Source of the DNA: an uncultured Acidobacteriaceae bacterium
Lineage (GTDB): Bacteria > Acidobacteriota > Terriglobia > Terriglobales > Acidobacteriaceae
Assembly (NCBI GenBank): GCA_903828675.1
Contig: CAIKND010000106.1
Location: 1-64,000 of the forward strand
Direction of reading: 5' to 3'
Length of the DNA stretch: 64,000 nt
The notes under the pieces were generated by a model. That model had not been told where the DNA came from and made no database searches. It saw only the letters and a program-made list of their open reading frames with translations. Both the position numbers and the translations under genes were made by a program. Shown one piece after another: positions 26,523 through 35,973 of this stretch; position 1 is the first letter of the stretch, and each line of letters begins with the position of its first letter.

Positions 26523-29500
26523 ATGGCAGGTGTAATGCGGAGCTGGACCAGCCCGCTATTGATAGTCGTGCTGCTTGTTGGCGCGGCAATGCCTGCTCTT
26601 GCCCAATCTGCTCCGCGTGGCTCCCTCCTAGGAAAACTTACTGATCTGCATTCGAAGCCGCTGGCCGGCGTTGAAGTTATCCTGCGCAATCAGGCTACTG
26701 GTGCGGAGATGCGCACCAATACCGCCAGGAACGGCGCTTACTGCTTCTCTTCCCTCGATGCCGGCGAATACACCATCGAAGCGAATAGTGCCCGCTTCGA
26801 AGACATCCACGTGTCCGCCGGATACGAAGCCCGCGTGCAGGCAGCCCTCCAATTTGAGCTTCCTCCGCCCCACCCCATACAAATCCTCTTTCATTACATC
26901 GCCACCCAGCCACCAACGGTAGCTGAAACGCTGCCGTTAGAGCCCTTGCACGCGATGCACATGACAGGGCAAACCATGCCCGCCCTCGTGCGAGACCCAC
27001 CCCCTACCGAAATTCAAATGTTGACCGCCACACTTCCGCCTTTGCCGTGGCCGCAGATGCTCTTTACCGCGCTGCCTACCCGGGAGGCTCCGCATCCGCC
27101 GCCCCACCCCACCAGTCCGCTACAGCTGACCGCAGTCGCTCCAGATGCAAGCGAAGTGGAAGAGCTGAACGCACTGGCAACCACGGGGTCCAACCTGCCC
27201 AATTCCAGCCATGTGCAGGGGGCCTCGCAGGAGGAGGGTGGGGTCACTTCTGCCGTGACCACCACAGTCTCGGCAGCGGAGTTGCAATCGTTGCCGCTGA
27301 GTGGCCGCAGATGGCAGGAGTTTGTACTTGACACCGCAGCAACCGCGGCTCCGGCGGGCGCCTCGCAACCTTCATTGCGCGGCGCAGGCCAGGGTACCTC
27401 CGACATATCGGTCGATGGTGCAAGCACTAGTCTTGCGTTTGGTGGCGAATCGCAGGGGGCCGGGTCAGCGGGCCAGGGCATGGCGGAGCCGAGTGGCATG
27501 GGCCAGGTCTGGTCGGGAGGGCGCGGTTTCGCTGTCAGCGAGGCGGCCATACGGACGGTTCAGACCACCGCCGGCAACGTCGAGGTGCAGGCATCCCGCT
27601 CAGCTGGTGGCCGCATGAACGTTTCAACCATGCGCGGTTCCAACGGCCTGCACGGGCAGGGCTTCGTTTTCGACCGGCAAGACACCTGGGGTGCGCGAAA
27701 CCCCTTTACCCAGTGGGTGCAGGAAACCGCGCCTGCTACCGCCATCTCCACGCCGGTTTTCACGGCTAAGGCGTACACGCCTCCGGACCACGAAACGACC
27801 TGGGGAATCGGCGTCGGCAGCCAAATCCGCCGCGACAGGCTCTTTTGGTTTGCCGCACTCGACAGGTATCGCCGCAATGATCCAGGCGTTGCCGCCGTCA
27901 AGCACCCAGACAAGTTTTTTGCTCAACCGTCGAACGACCAGATGCAATTGCTGGGCGCGCAACTGGGATCCGGCAGCGCTCCACTGGCCCGCTACTCTCA
28001 AATGCTCGAGACACTGGACGGATTGCTCGGACCCGCCGCTCGTGTTGCAGAGCAATGGGTGGGCTTCGGCCGCACCGACTGGGCGGCAGGAGAGCGCCAT
28101 CGTTTCACCCTAGAGGGAATCGGCGCGAACTGGAACTCCTCCGGCGGCGGGCTCACGCGCGTTTCGGAGACCTTTGGAAGCCACAGCTTTGGCTCGAGCC
28201 ACGCCGCGGAAGAATGGGCGCTTACTCGCTGGGAAGCATTCGTCACTCCAAACCTGCTGGCGGTAACCCAGGCATCCGCAGGACGCAATATCCTCAATGC
28301 GCACGCTGAAACTCCTTCGGCTTTCGAGCAAACGCTCAACCAGAACAGCTGGGGCCAGTTGCCGCAGATCGTTGTGGATTCCCGCTATGGCTTCACGATC
28401 GGCAACCCGGCGCGCTTTGGCCAGGGCAGCTATCCTGACGAACGCCTCTATCGGGTCCAGGAGTCGTTGGACTGGGTTCACGGCAACCTGCTGGTAAAAG
28501 CGGGCTTTGACGCAGGCCACAATGCCGACAACACCAGCCTGCTGCGCAACCAGACAGGCACCTATTACTACGCAAGTGTCGAGAATTTTGTGTCTGACGC
28601 TTTGGCCTATGGCGACTTTGGCTTCTCCAACGCACTGGACAGAACCAACCCGCACAACTGCGACGAGACCGGCAAGGTCTGGCGGGATTCCGTGGGTAAA
28701 TTGCGCGGCCTCGGCAACCTGCCATGCTACACGTATCACTCACAGACCATGGGCCCGTCGAACTGGCACTTGAGCACCAACGACTGGGCCGGATATTTCA
28801 CTGCCCAGTGGCAGCCTAGCAAGCTGACGGTGTTCGCCGCCAGCTTGCGCTGGGAGCGCCAGCAGCTGCCGCAACCTATTGCCAACCTCGCCAACCCGGA
28901 TCTGCCGCGAGCAGGCAAGCTGCCAAACCTCGGCAACAATTGGGGTCCGCGCCTGAGTCTGGCTATCGGCAGCGCCGAAAGCCGGAAGATAGGCTGGCCG
29001 GTGCTGCGCTTCGGCTATGGCATGTACTACGGCCGTACCCAGAACTCCACCATCGAGACGGCGCTCACCCAGACCGGCTCTCCCGCAGGCGATCTTAGCT
29101 TCTTCTCCCGGCCTACGGATAACCTGCACGCGGGCGGAGCACCGCCCTTTCCTTATGTCTTTGCCGGCGAGCCGCTGAGTGCGGTCAAGCCCGGAGCAGT
29201 GGAGTTTGCGCCCAACTACCGCAACCCTGAGATTCACCAGGCGGTCGCCGTCATCGAGGAGACCCTTCCTGGCCATATACAACTGGCTGCGAGCGCATTG
29301 CTGAGCCTAGGCCGCAGGCTGCCCATTTCCATCGACACCAATTTTGATCCCGCGGTCAACCCGGGAACCATCACCTACAACGTGGTTGACGGCACCGGCA
29401 AAGGGCCTATCAAGGCTTCCCAGATTACCGTCCCCTTTTACGCCTCGTGGCCTTCAGCCACTTCAGGAACCGGTACAGCCGGACGGCTCAATCCAAACTA

Positions 29501-30302
29501 CCAGCAGATCACCCAAATCACGAGCCGTGCCAACTCCACCTATGAAGCGGCGATGTTGAGGGTGAACCGTTATGGCAAGCGCGGCCTGAGTCTCCACGCT
29601 CACTACACCTACGCTCACGCCATGGACTGGAACCCAAACGAAAGCACGCTGGTGGCGGGAAGTAATGTCCTCGACCCGGCCGACTTCAGCCACGAATACG
29701 GAACAGGCAACCTTGACGTGCGCCACTCCGGTTCCGCGACGGTGATTTACGAAGCGCCATGGAAGCTCCGCAAGTTGGCCGGCCGCTTGGTCAACGGCTG
29801 GATGCTGTCGGGCATCGGCCGCTTCCACACCGGAACGCCGTACAGCATGCGCACTTCCGGCGCACTGCCAAAAGAGTTCGTCGAGACGACAGGCCAGGCA
29901 ATCGCGGGCGTGGGGCCAGGAATGAACGGTTCCGGCGGCGACAACCGGATCTACGGCATTGGGAGCGATCACATCACCTACAATGTTGGCCGCAATACCT
30001 ATCGGTATCCCTCGGCATGGAAGGCCGACCTGCGGCTCGGCAAGCGCTTCGACCTCGGCCATCTGCGCCAGTTGGAGTTGCTTGCCGAGAGCTTCAATCT
30101 CTTCAACCACCAGAACGTCACACAGACTGAAACGGTCGGCTATATCATTCAATCCGGAAGTCTCAACGGCGCTTTCCCAACGCTGAACTTTCTTACCGGC
30201 CTGAAAGCCAACACCACCGCCTTTGGCCAGCCGCTGAATATCAACGCCACCAATTACTACCGCGAGCGCCAGATTCAGTTCGGGATGCGGATTAGGTTCT
30301 GA
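26523..30302 (+). CDS. TonB-dependent receptor, carboxypeptidase-regulatory-like type (receptor 1)
   Basis: The 1259-residue outer-membrane protein has a signal peptide (LLIVVLLVGAAMPALAQ), a CarboxypepD_reg-like beta domain (about 30-110, LLGKLTDLHSKPLAGVEVIL), a long Pro-rich linker (about 112-235), a plug (about 240-390, AAELQSLPLSGRRWQEF) and a C-terminal barrel ending in RIRF with the terminal Phe used for outer-membrane assembly. It resembles Oar-like receptors of Acidobacteriota that import unknown oligosaccharides or peptides. The start is uncertain: ATG 26523 or ATG 26535. The linker is longer than in receptor 2. No partner transporter or regulator is adjacent. Confidence 0.88.
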   Translation: MAGVMRSWTSPLLIVVLLVGAAMPALAQSAPRGSLLGKLTDLHSKPLAGVEVILRNQATGAEMRTNTARNGAYCFSSLDAGEYTIEANSARFEDIHVSAGYEARVQAALQFELPPPHPIQILFHYIATQPPTVAETLPLEPLHAMHMTGQTMPALVRDPPPTEIQMLTATLPPLPWPQMLFTALPTREAPHPPPHPTSPLQLTAVAPDASEVEELNALATTGSNLPNSSHVQGASQEEGGVTSAVTTTVSAAELQSLPLSGRRWQEFVLDTAATAAPAGASQPSLRGAGQGTSDISVDGASTSLAFGGESQGAGSAGQGMAEPSGMGQVWSGGRGFAVSEAAIRTVQTTAGNVEVQASRSAGGRMNVSTMRGSNGLHGQGFVFDRQDTWGARNPFTQWVQETAPATAISTPVFTAKAYTPPDHETTWGIGVGSQIRRDRLFWFAALDRYRRNDPGVAAVKHPDKFFAQPSNDQMQLLGAQLGSGSAPLARYSQMLETLDGLLGPAARVAEQWVGFGRTDWAAGERHRFTLEGIGANWNSSGGGLTRVSETFGSHSFGSSHAAEEWALTRWEAFVTPNLLAVTQASAGRNILNAHAETPSAFEQTLNQNSWGQLPQIVVDSRYGFTIGNPARFGQGSYPDERLYRVQESLDWVHGNLLVKAGFDAGHNADNTSLLRNQTGTYYYASVENFVSDALAYGDFGFSNALDRTNPHNCDETGKVWRDSVGKLRGLGNLPCYTYHSQTMGPSNWHLSTNDWAGYFTAQWQPSKLTVFAASLRWERQQLPQPIANLANPDLPRAGKLPNLGNNWGPRLSLAIGSAESRKIGWPVLRFGYGMYYGRTQNSTIETALTQTGSPAGDLSFFSRPTDNLHAGGAPPFPYVFAGEPLSAVKPGAVEFAPNYRNPEIHQAVAVIEETLPGHIQLAASALLSLGRRLPISIDTNFDPAVNPGTITYNVVDGTGKGPIKASQITVPFYASWPSATSGTGTAGRLNPNYQQITQITSRANSTYEAAMLRVNRYGKRGLSLHAHYTYAHAMDWNPNESTLVAGSNVLDPADFSHEYGTGNLDVRHSGSATVIYEAPWKLRKLAGRLVNGWMLSGIGRFHTGTPYSMRTSGALPKEFVETTGQAIAGVGPGMNGSGGDNRIYGIGSDHITYNVGRNTYRYPSAWKADLRLGKRFDLGHLRQLELLAESFNLFNHQNVTQTETVGYIIQSGSLNGAFPTLNFLTGLKANTTAFGQPLNINATNYYRERQIQFGMRIRF

Positions 30303-30653
30303 GCTCAGTTCAGGCCCATCTCGATTCTGTTTACTATTTCAGCGACAGAATCACATTTAGATATTAGTGGTATATCGCTCTAACTAGTTTATTTTAAGTA
30401 GTTTGCTGAATCGGTCGCCGTGAGAATGTGCTTTATTGTAAAGAGAAAGTAGGGGGGTGGGGGGGGGGACGTCAATGGACATGAGGCGGAGGGTTAGCTT
30501 ATGCCGGTGGCCGATTTTCGGTCAGAAATACGCGGACTGAATGCGCAACTTGCCTAATTCTTCTCTTTAGAACCATTGTGCGCCAAGGGATGGATATTAT
30601 CTGAAAAAGCGCGAAAACTAAAATGGCCGCGGTCCCTGGAACCGGTTTTGCCC
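30303..30653. other. Intergenic region with long G run
   Basis: The 351 nt separate convergent genes (receptor 1 and purN). It is AT-rich at first (30340-30420), then has G6-T-G10 at 30452-30468. No gene or clear hairpin terminator was found. The long open frame on the plus strand across purN is antisense to it. Confidence 0.5.
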
Positions 30654-31307
30654 TCAGTCCGTTGCCAGTGGATTGCACTTCACAAATCGCCGTTCCCGGA
30701 TTTCATATTCCCCGCTGACGACTTTGCCGATGGCTTCGCTATAGGCCTGGTGCTCTTCGACAAGAATTCGATCCGCAAGCGAGTGGGCGTCGTCAGTCTC
30801 CAGTACGGGAATCGCCCGCTGCAAAATAATCACGCCGTGGTCCAGGTGTTCGTCCACAAAGTGAACGGTGCAGCCAGCCACCTTGACTCCATAAGCGAAG
30901 GCCTGGGCCTGCGCGTCGAGCCCTGGAAAGGCGGGCAGCAGGGAGGGATGGATGTTGAGGATGCTATTGGGAAATGCCGCGACAAACTCCGGGGAGAGCA
31001 GCCGCATGTATCCGGCCAGGCAGACCAGATTCACCTGATGAGCCTGGAGGCAGGCAATCATCTCGGCATCGTGCTCGGGGCGCTTGCGCCCCCTGGAAAT
31101 GAGAAGCGCGTGTGGCAGGCCGAGTTCCTGGGCAGCCTTCAGACCGCCGGTTTCTGCCACATTGGAGATGACCACAGCGATCTGCGCGCCTTTGATCCGC
31201 CCGGTGCGGATGGAGTGGGCGATGGCGAGAAAGTTCGATCCGCGGCCAGAGAGCAGGATTCCCAACCTTACCGGAGCGCCGCCCGCCGCGACTGCGGAAC
31301 CGCTCAT
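30654..31307 (-). CDS. purN: Phosphoribosylglycinamide formyltransferase
   Basis: The enzyme transfers a formyl group from 10-formyl-THF to GAR, step 3 of purine synthesis. The 217 residues include the N-terminal RLGILLSGRGSNF, the catalytic NIHPSLLPAF segment with Asn and His, and the distal VDEHLDHGVII containing the catalytic Asp. The ATG overlaps the purM stop by four bases (ATGA, 31304-31307), indicating translational coupling. Confidence 0.96.
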   Translation of the reverse strand: MSGSAVAAGGAPVRLGILLSGRGSNFLAIAHSIRTGRIKGAQIAVVISNVAETGGLKAAQELGLPHALLISRGRKRPEHDAEMIACLQAHQVNLVCLAGYMRLLSPEFVAAFPNSILNIHPSLLPAFPGLDAQAQAFAYGVKVAGCTVHFVDEHLDHGVIILQRAIPVLETDDAHSLADRILVEEHQAYSEAIGKVVSGEYEIRERRFVKCNPLATD

Positions 31308-32353
31308 GTGTACTGCACCTTGCGATCACCCTTGACCACACGGCCGATGACAAAGAACTTTTCTTCGGCCCGGTTGAGCAGATTCTTGGCGCGCGCGAAC
31401 TTGGCCGCGGGAATGACCGCGATGAGACCGATGCCCATGTTGAAGGTGCGCATCATCTCTTCTTCAGAAACCTGGCCCAGCGTCCGCAGATGCTCAAAGA
31501 TGGGGAGCACCGGCCAGGAACCGATCTCGATCTGCGCCCCGGTGTTCTTGGGCAGGATGCGGGGCAGGTTCTCCGTAATGCCGCCGCCGGTGATGTGGGC
31601 CATGCCCACGGTGATTCCCGCTGTCACCAGCTTCTGAATCACGGAGAGATAGCTGCGGTGGGTCTTCATCAACGCCGTGCCCGCCTTTTCTTTGATCGCG
31701 GTCACATATTGGTTGGGCTTGTATCCTGCCACCTCAAAGAACAGCTTGCGCGCGAGGGAATATCCGTTGGTGTGCAGTCCCGTTGAGGGCAGCCCGATGA
31801 GCACATCGCCCACCTTGATGTCGGCGCCGGTCACCATCTTTTCGCGGTCCACGGCGCCCACGATGAAGCCCGCCAGATCGTACTCGCCGTCGGTGTAGAA
31901 GCCGGGCATCTGCGCCGTCTCGCCGCCGATGAGGGCGCAGCCGTTGGCCTTGCATGCCTCGGCGAGCCCGGTGATTACGCTCTCGGTGACCTCTGGGTCC
32001 AGCTTGCCGCTGGCCAGATAGTCGAGGAAAAAAAGCGGAGTCGCGCCCTGCACGGCGATGTCGTTGACGCAGTGATTGACGAGGTCAATGCCAACCGTGC
32101 GGTGCTGGCCGAGTTCGAAGGCGATCTTCAGCTTGGTGCCGACGCCGTCAGCCGAACTGACGAGGATGGGATTCTTCCAGCGCTGCAGATCCAGCCGGAA
32201 CAAGGCGCCGAAGCCGCCGATACCCCCGAGCACGTTGCGGTTGAAGGTTTTCTGCGCCAGGAACTTGATGCGCTCCTTGGCTCGGTCGCCGCTGCTGATG
32301 TCAACGCCAGCATCGGCGTAGGTCACGGATTTGGGCTTGGGTTCTTCTGGCAC
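31304..32353 (-). CDS. purM: Phosphoribosylformylglycinamidine cyclo-ligase
   Basis: AIR synthetase makes aminoimidazole ribotide from FGAM with ATP (step 5 of purine synthesis). I chose GTG at 32353, giving 349 residues, the family norm and starting just before SVTYADAGVDI; the ATG at 32485 would add 44 residues of low-complexity sequence. Motifs are SSADGVGTKL, DLVNHCVNDIAVQGA, LIGGETAQMPGFY, GLPSTGLHTNGYSLAR and AHITGGGITENLPR. It forms an operon with purN. Confidence 0.95.
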   Translation of the reverse strand: MPEEPKPKSVTYADAGVDISSGDRAKERIKFLAQKTFNRNVLGGIGGFGALFRLDLQRWKNPILVSSADGVGTKLKIAFELGQHRTVGIDLVNHCVNDIAVQGATPLFFLDYLASGKLDPEVTESVITGLAEACKANGCALIGGETAQMPGFYTDGEYDLAGFIVGAVDREKMVTGADIKVGDVLIGLPSTGLHTNGYSLARKLFFEVAGYKPNQYVTAIKEKAGTALMKTHRSYLSVIQKLVTAGITVGMAHITGGGITENLPRILPKNTGAQIEIGSWPVLPIFEHLRTLGQVSEEEMMRTFNMGIGLIAVIPAAKFARAKNLLNRAEEKFFVIGRVVKGDRKVQYT

Positions 32354-32492
32354 GGTGTGGGCTTTCTGCGTGTGGAGTTGACGCCGGCGTGGAGGTCCGG
32401 AAAGGTCGATTCTAGCAGGATTTGATGCTCTTGAACCCGCATTGCGTGATCGAGGCATTGGGATGGGCGCGGATACTCGCGGCAAAGTATGA

Positions 32493-32530
32493 CAAGCCGG
32501 CTTGACATCGCCTTGTCTCCAGGTTACTCT
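32493..32530 (+). promoter_or_regulatory. Promoter with overlapping palindrome for the XRE gene
   Basis: TTGACA (32502-32507) and TACTCT (32525-32530) are separated by 17 nt, matching a housekeeping promoter. A perfect 12-bp palindrome CAAGCCGGCTTG (32493-32504) overlaps the -35 box, as expected for an autorepressor site. The downstream gene starts at 32552. Confidence 0.65.
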
Positions 32531-32551
32531 GATTTGGAAAGTCGGCTTTAC

Positions 32552-32764
32552 ATGGAGCGTACGATTTCAAATCGGGTCAAGGAGCTGCGTACCGCTCGCG
32601 GGTGGACGCAAGAGGAGCTCGCTCATGCTGTCGGCGTTTCGCGGCAGAGCATCAACTCCATCGAGCGCAACCGGTACGTGCCCAGCCTCGAACTGGCGCT
32701 TATGTTCGCGCGCACATTCGCCTGCCCCACCGACCAAATCTTCCAGTTGGAGAACGAAGCATGA
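32552..32764 (+). CDS. Small XRE-family (Cro/C1) transcriptional regulator
   Basis: The 70-residue protein is a single HTH domain: ISNRVKELRTARGWTQEELA, VSRQSINSIERNRYVPSLEL, and a C-terminal helix with DQIFQLENEA. ATG 32552 is chosen because the HTH begins right after it and the promoter lies just upstream; a further upstream ATG would lie in the promoter. Its stop overlaps the next start (ATGA, 32761-32764). Small XRE proteins of this type commonly sit before short membrane proteins and probably control them. Confidence 0.9.
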   Translation: MERTISNRVKELRTARGWTQEELAHAVGVSRQSINSIERNRYVPSLELALMFARTFACPTDQIFQLENEA

Positions 32765-33000
32765 CTCATCCCTTCCTGAGCAGAATTCCTTTCCTCGGCC
32801 GCTTTGTCGACGAGCGATTTCTGGAGCACCGCCGCCGCTCCTCGAGCGCAGCCGGAATCGCTGTTGCCTGCCTGGCCGTGGTCCTCTTCGAATACCGGTT
32901 CTTCATCAACCACGTCTGGAGTTGGGATCTGTTCGCGATCGCCGCCGGCTTCGTTGTTATCAAGATGTCGCTATTTGCCTGGTACCGCTTCAACGACTGA
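32761..33000 (+). CDS. Small membrane protein, coupled to the XRE gene
   Basis: The 79-residue frame starts in the ATGA overlap with the regulator. It has a basic N-terminal amphipathic part (FLGRFVDERFLEHRRRSS) and two hydrophobic helices (about 30-45 and 56-74) joined by a WSW-containing loop. No known family was recognised. Translational coupling supports it as real and functionally linked to the regulator. Confidence 0.8.
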   Translation: MTHPFLSRIPFLGRFVDERFLEHRRRSSSAAGIAVACLAVVLFEYRFFINHVWSWDLFAIAAGFVVIKMSLFAWYRFND

Positions 33001-33021
33001 GCCTGAAAAGAGAGTTTTGCC

Positions 33022-33246
33022 ATGTGTCTTGTTCGCCGCAACCTGGACCCGAAAGCGCGCCGTTTTCTGGCCTTCGGCAACCTCTGCCTCGCTGTTGGCC
33101 TGACGCTTCCTTACCTGGGCAAGGGCTTCGGCCTGCGGCATCCTGAGCTGTTTGATGGACTTCGGGGGCTACTGCTCGGCCTTTCAATTGCGTTCATCTT
33201 CACGGCATTTCGTCGCAGCCGACGGTGCGGAGACAGGCAGATCTGA
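33022..33246 (+). CDS. Small membrane protein, third gene of the XRE operon
   Basis: The 74-residue protein has two hydrophobic helices (about 17-33 and 45-63) separated by a short loop (GKGFGLRHPELFDGL), and a basic tail (RRSRRCGDRQI). GAGAG lies upstream of the ATG, 21 nt after the previous stop. It resembles its neighbour in topology. Function is unknown. Confidence 0.75.
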   Translation: MCLVRRNLDPKARRFLAFGNLCLAVGLTLPYLGKGFGLRHPELFDGLRGLLLGLSIAFIFTAFRRSRRCGDRQI

Positions 33247-33269
33247 TTCCGGTGTTTGAAGGCAGACTT

Positions 33270-33746
33270 CTATAGAAACCGCTCGCGCTCCTCAGGCGTG
33301 GGCACGGGGCAGCTTTCAAGGCGCCCCCAGATGTGGTTGCGAGAGCGCGCGATAAGGCGATAGCCGAGGTCGCGGACGGTGCGCGGAATCCACCCGAGGG
33401 CAGAGCCAATTCCTGGCCATGGCTGCGGCAGTTCGTGCAATAGAGCCAGCACGGCATCGGAATGGCCCAGGACAGTCTCAGCAGCCGCGCCGGTGTTGCG
33501 TACCGCAAGAATTGTGCCCAGCGCCGCCGCTTCTGCTGGTGCCTGGAAGCCGTGGCGCGCCAGCAACGCGGCCAGCTTCGGCGACTCCGAGGGGGCAAAC
33601 CGCAGCCGGTCGTTGCGGTCGTGGGCGAGGAGCCATCGCACAGAGCGGTTGCAAAATGCGCAATGGCCGTCGAAGATGACCAACAGCCGGTCGCCGATAT
33701 TGATGAGGCTCGTCACACTCAGCGAGATGCCTGCGCAGAGCTGCAC
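33270..33746 (-). CDS. DCC-family (DUF393) thiol-disulfide oxidoreductase
   Basis: The 158-residue protein has the family DxxCxxC motif as FDGHCAFCN near the N-terminus, then [15 protein letters not shown] and the closing region with [13 protein letters not shown]. The two Cys form the redox centre in the thioredoxin-like fold. The first 20 or so residues precede the fold and the true start may be a little downstream. It converges with the XRE operon. The substrate is unknown. Confidence 0.9.
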   Translation of the reverse strand: MQLCAGISLSVTSLINIGDRLLVIFDGHCAFCNRSVRWLLAHDRNDRLRFAPSESPKLAALLARHGFQAPAEAAALGTILAVRNTGAAAETVLGHSDAVLALLHELPQPWPGIGSALGWIPRTVRDLGYRLIARSRNHIWGRLESCPVPTPEERERFL

Positions 33747-33796
33747 GATTCAATTCAGCGGAGATGCAACGTCCCGCCTTCTATACTGAATCAACC

Positions 33797-35107
33797 ATGA
33801 GTTCTCAAACCCAGATTCGCACCCGTTCACAGGCCCTGCAACAACGCGCTGAGCGCTACTTTCCCGGCGGAGTCAATTCTCCTGTCCGCGCCTTTCGCGC
33901 AGTGGGCGGTGCGCCGCCGTTTATCGAGAGCGCCGCGGGCGCGTGGCTTACGGACGTTGACGGCAACCGGTACATCGACTACTTCGGCTCCTGGGGGCCC
34001 ATGATTCTGGGCCACGCATTTCCGCCGGTTGTGGAGGCTATTGAGCGCGCTGCTCGGAACTCGGCGAGTTTTGGGGCGTCTACAGCAGCCGAGGCGGATC
34101 TGGCCGAACGCGTCGTGGCTTGCTTTCCCGCCATTCAAAAGCTTCGCTTTGTCAGCTCCGGCACTGAGGCCACCATGTCGGCCATTCGCCTGGCGCGCGC
34201 CGCTACCGGCCGCAAGATCATCATCAAATTCGAGGGCTGTTACCACGGCCATGCAGACGGATTGCTGGTGAAGGCCGGGTCGGGCGTTGCGACATTCGGC
34301 ATTCCCGGATCGGCCGGCGTGCCGGAAGAGGTAGCCCACCTTACGCACGCCCTGCCGTACAACGATATCGCCGCTGTCGAAGCTGCTTTTGACGCCCATC
34401 CAGACGAGATAGCCGCCGTCATTCTGGAGCCGGTGGTCGGCAACGCGGGCTGCATTCCTCCTGCTCCCGGCTATCTGGCCGGCCTGCGTGCAATAACTGC
34501 GCGTGAAGGGGCGTTGCTGATTGTCGATGAAGTGATGACCGGCTTCCGCGTCGCGCTGGGCGGCGCGCTGGAACTCCACGGCGTGGATGCGGATCTGGTT
34601 ACGCTGGGCAAAATTGTCGGCGGCGGGTTGCCTGTTGGCGTCTTCGGCGGCAAGCGCGTTTTCATGGACTTGCTGGCCCCGCTCGGCCCCGTCTACCAGG
34701 CTGGAACTCTGAGCGGGAATCCGCTGGCCATGGCTGCGGGCATTGCCACCCTCAGCTATTTACAGGAGCACGAAGGCGAGATTTATCCAAAGCTCGAGGC
34801 CACGTCCAGGGCCGTTGCCGAAGGCGTTGCCGCGGAGGCCGCCAGCGCGGGCATTCCGCTGACCCTTAACCGCGTAGGCGCCATGTGGACGTGGTTCTTT
34901 ACCCCCGACCCGGTGACCAACTACGACGAAGCAGCCAAATCCGATACGGTCGCTTTTGGGCGCTTCCACAACGCCATGTTGAATGCGGGCATCTGGCTGC
35001 CGCCCTCGCAGTTTGAGGCCGCGTTCATCGGTATTGCGCACGGAGAAGAAGAGATTGCTGCCACCATTGCAGCGGCGCGTGAGGCATTCAAGGCTGTCCT
35101 AGTGTGA
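33797..35107 (+). CDS. hemL: Glutamate-1-semialdehyde 2,1-aminomutase
   Basis: The PLP enzyme converts glutamate-1-semialdehyde to 5-aminolevulinate, feeding hemB. ATG 33797 gives 436 residues, the usual size; an in-frame ATG at 33764 adds 11 unlikely residues. Motifs are the N-terminal [13 protein letters not shown], the PLP phosphate site [24 protein letters not shown] and the Schiff-base Lys in [11 protein letters not shown]. The last codons overlap the end of the convergent deacetylase gene by 9 bp. Confidence 0.97.
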   Translation: MSSQTQIRTRSQALQQRAERYFPGGVNSPVRAFRAVGGAPPFIESAAGAWLTDVDGNRYIDYFGSWGPMILGHAFPPVVEAIERAARNSASFGASTAAEADLAERVVACFPAIQKLRFVSSGTEATMSAIRLARAATGRKIIIKFEGCYHGHADGLLVKAGSGVATFGIPGSAGVPEEVAHLTHALPYNDIAAVEAAFDAHPDEIAAVILEPVVGNAGCIPPAPGYLAGLRAITAREGALLIVDEVMTGFRVALGGALELHGVDADLVTLGKIVGGGLPVGVFGGKRVFMDLLAPLGPVYQAGTLSGNPLAMAAGIATLSYLQEHEGEIYPKLEATSRAVAEGVAAEAASAGIPLTLNRVGAMWTWFFTPDPVTNYDEAAKSDTVAFGRFHNAMLNAGIWLPPSQFEAAFIGIAHGEEEIAATIAAAREAFKAVLV

Positions 35108-35848
35108 TAAGCGCGCTGAATCGTCCCACGCATCGAGCGTGACAAAGCGGCAAGTGTCTTTGTAGTGCGCGGCCAGCAGACCGGCGGCGGTTACGGACGG
35201 TTCGCGGTAGACCCCTGAATCCAGATGCCCCCCATCGTGGAGCACGATGTTGGCTGCCCAGCCGCTCTGCATGAGGCGGTCGATCTTTGCGGTGAGTCGC
35301 GCCACGATCTTGTCCGTGGAGGGCTCGCTCCAATCTGAAGTCATCGCGTTCCACAGCACCGGGCTCAGGCCCAGCGAACGCGCAATGCGAAACACGGCAG
35401 GCCGGCGTGCGCCAAAAGGCGGACGAAAAAACCGCACCGGGGCTCCGATAATCTGCTCCAGTGTGTCGTTGGTCCAGACCAGTTCATCGAGAATGCGGCT
35501 CTGCGCGGTACGGGCCAGGTTGAGATGGCTCCAGGAATGGCTTCCGATCAGGTGTCCGGCCTCGGCAACTCGCCGAACCAGATCGGGCTCTGCGTGGGCG
35601 TAGCTGCCCAGCATGAAGAACGTCGCCTGCACATCATGGCCGGCCAGAATATCGAGGAGGCGCGGCGTCCATGCCGGGTTAGGACCGTCGTCGAAGGTGA
35701 GCGCAAGTTCGCCCGGTCGAGGCGGCGCAATCAGCGCATGCCCAAAGATCCGCGAGCCCGGCCACATGGCCGCGTATGCGCAGCCGCCCGCCGCCAGTCC
35801 GGCAGCGCCAAGCCCAACGGAAAGCCCAAATGATAAAGAAGAAAACAT
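35099..35848 (-). CDS. Polysaccharide deacetylase (NodB-type)
   Basis: The 249-residue protein has an N-terminal hydrophobic segment (about 8-28, possible signal anchor). The NodB homology domain has motif 1 LTFDDGPN, the metal-binding motif 2 GSHSWSH, motif 3 [12 protein letters not shown] and the late NIVLHDGGH. It is a metal-dependent de-N-acetylase of carbohydrate-esterase family 4, probably acting on peptidoglycan or exopolysaccharide outside the cytoplasm. It is divergent from panB. Confidence 0.92.
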   Translation of the reverse strand: MFSSLSFGLSVGLGAAGLAAGGCAYAAMWPGSRIFGHALIAPPRPGELALTFDDGPNPAWTPRLLDILAGHDVQATFFMLGSYAHAEPDLVRRVAEAGHLIGSHSWSHLNLARTAQSRILDELVWTNDTLEQIIGAPVRFFRPPFGARRPAVFRIARSLGLSPVLWNAMTSDWSEPSTDKIVARLTAKIDRLMQSGWAANIVLHDGGHLDSGVYREPSVTAAGLLAAHYKDTCRFVTLDAWDDSARLSH

Positions 35849-35973
35849 TCTCTATCTCAGTGTGCGGTCACAGGGGCTTTGTCGGCAAGCGCCTGCGCCA
35901 GCATCGCCATCGGGGGTATACTCAGCTTGTTCGGGTCGCATCCTGAGTTTGCGGAGCGGCACTGGAGACAACC

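Noticed and set aside
30576-31637. Plus-strand open frame of about 350 codons
   Set aside because: It covers purN and part of purM in antisense, both of which are certain genes.
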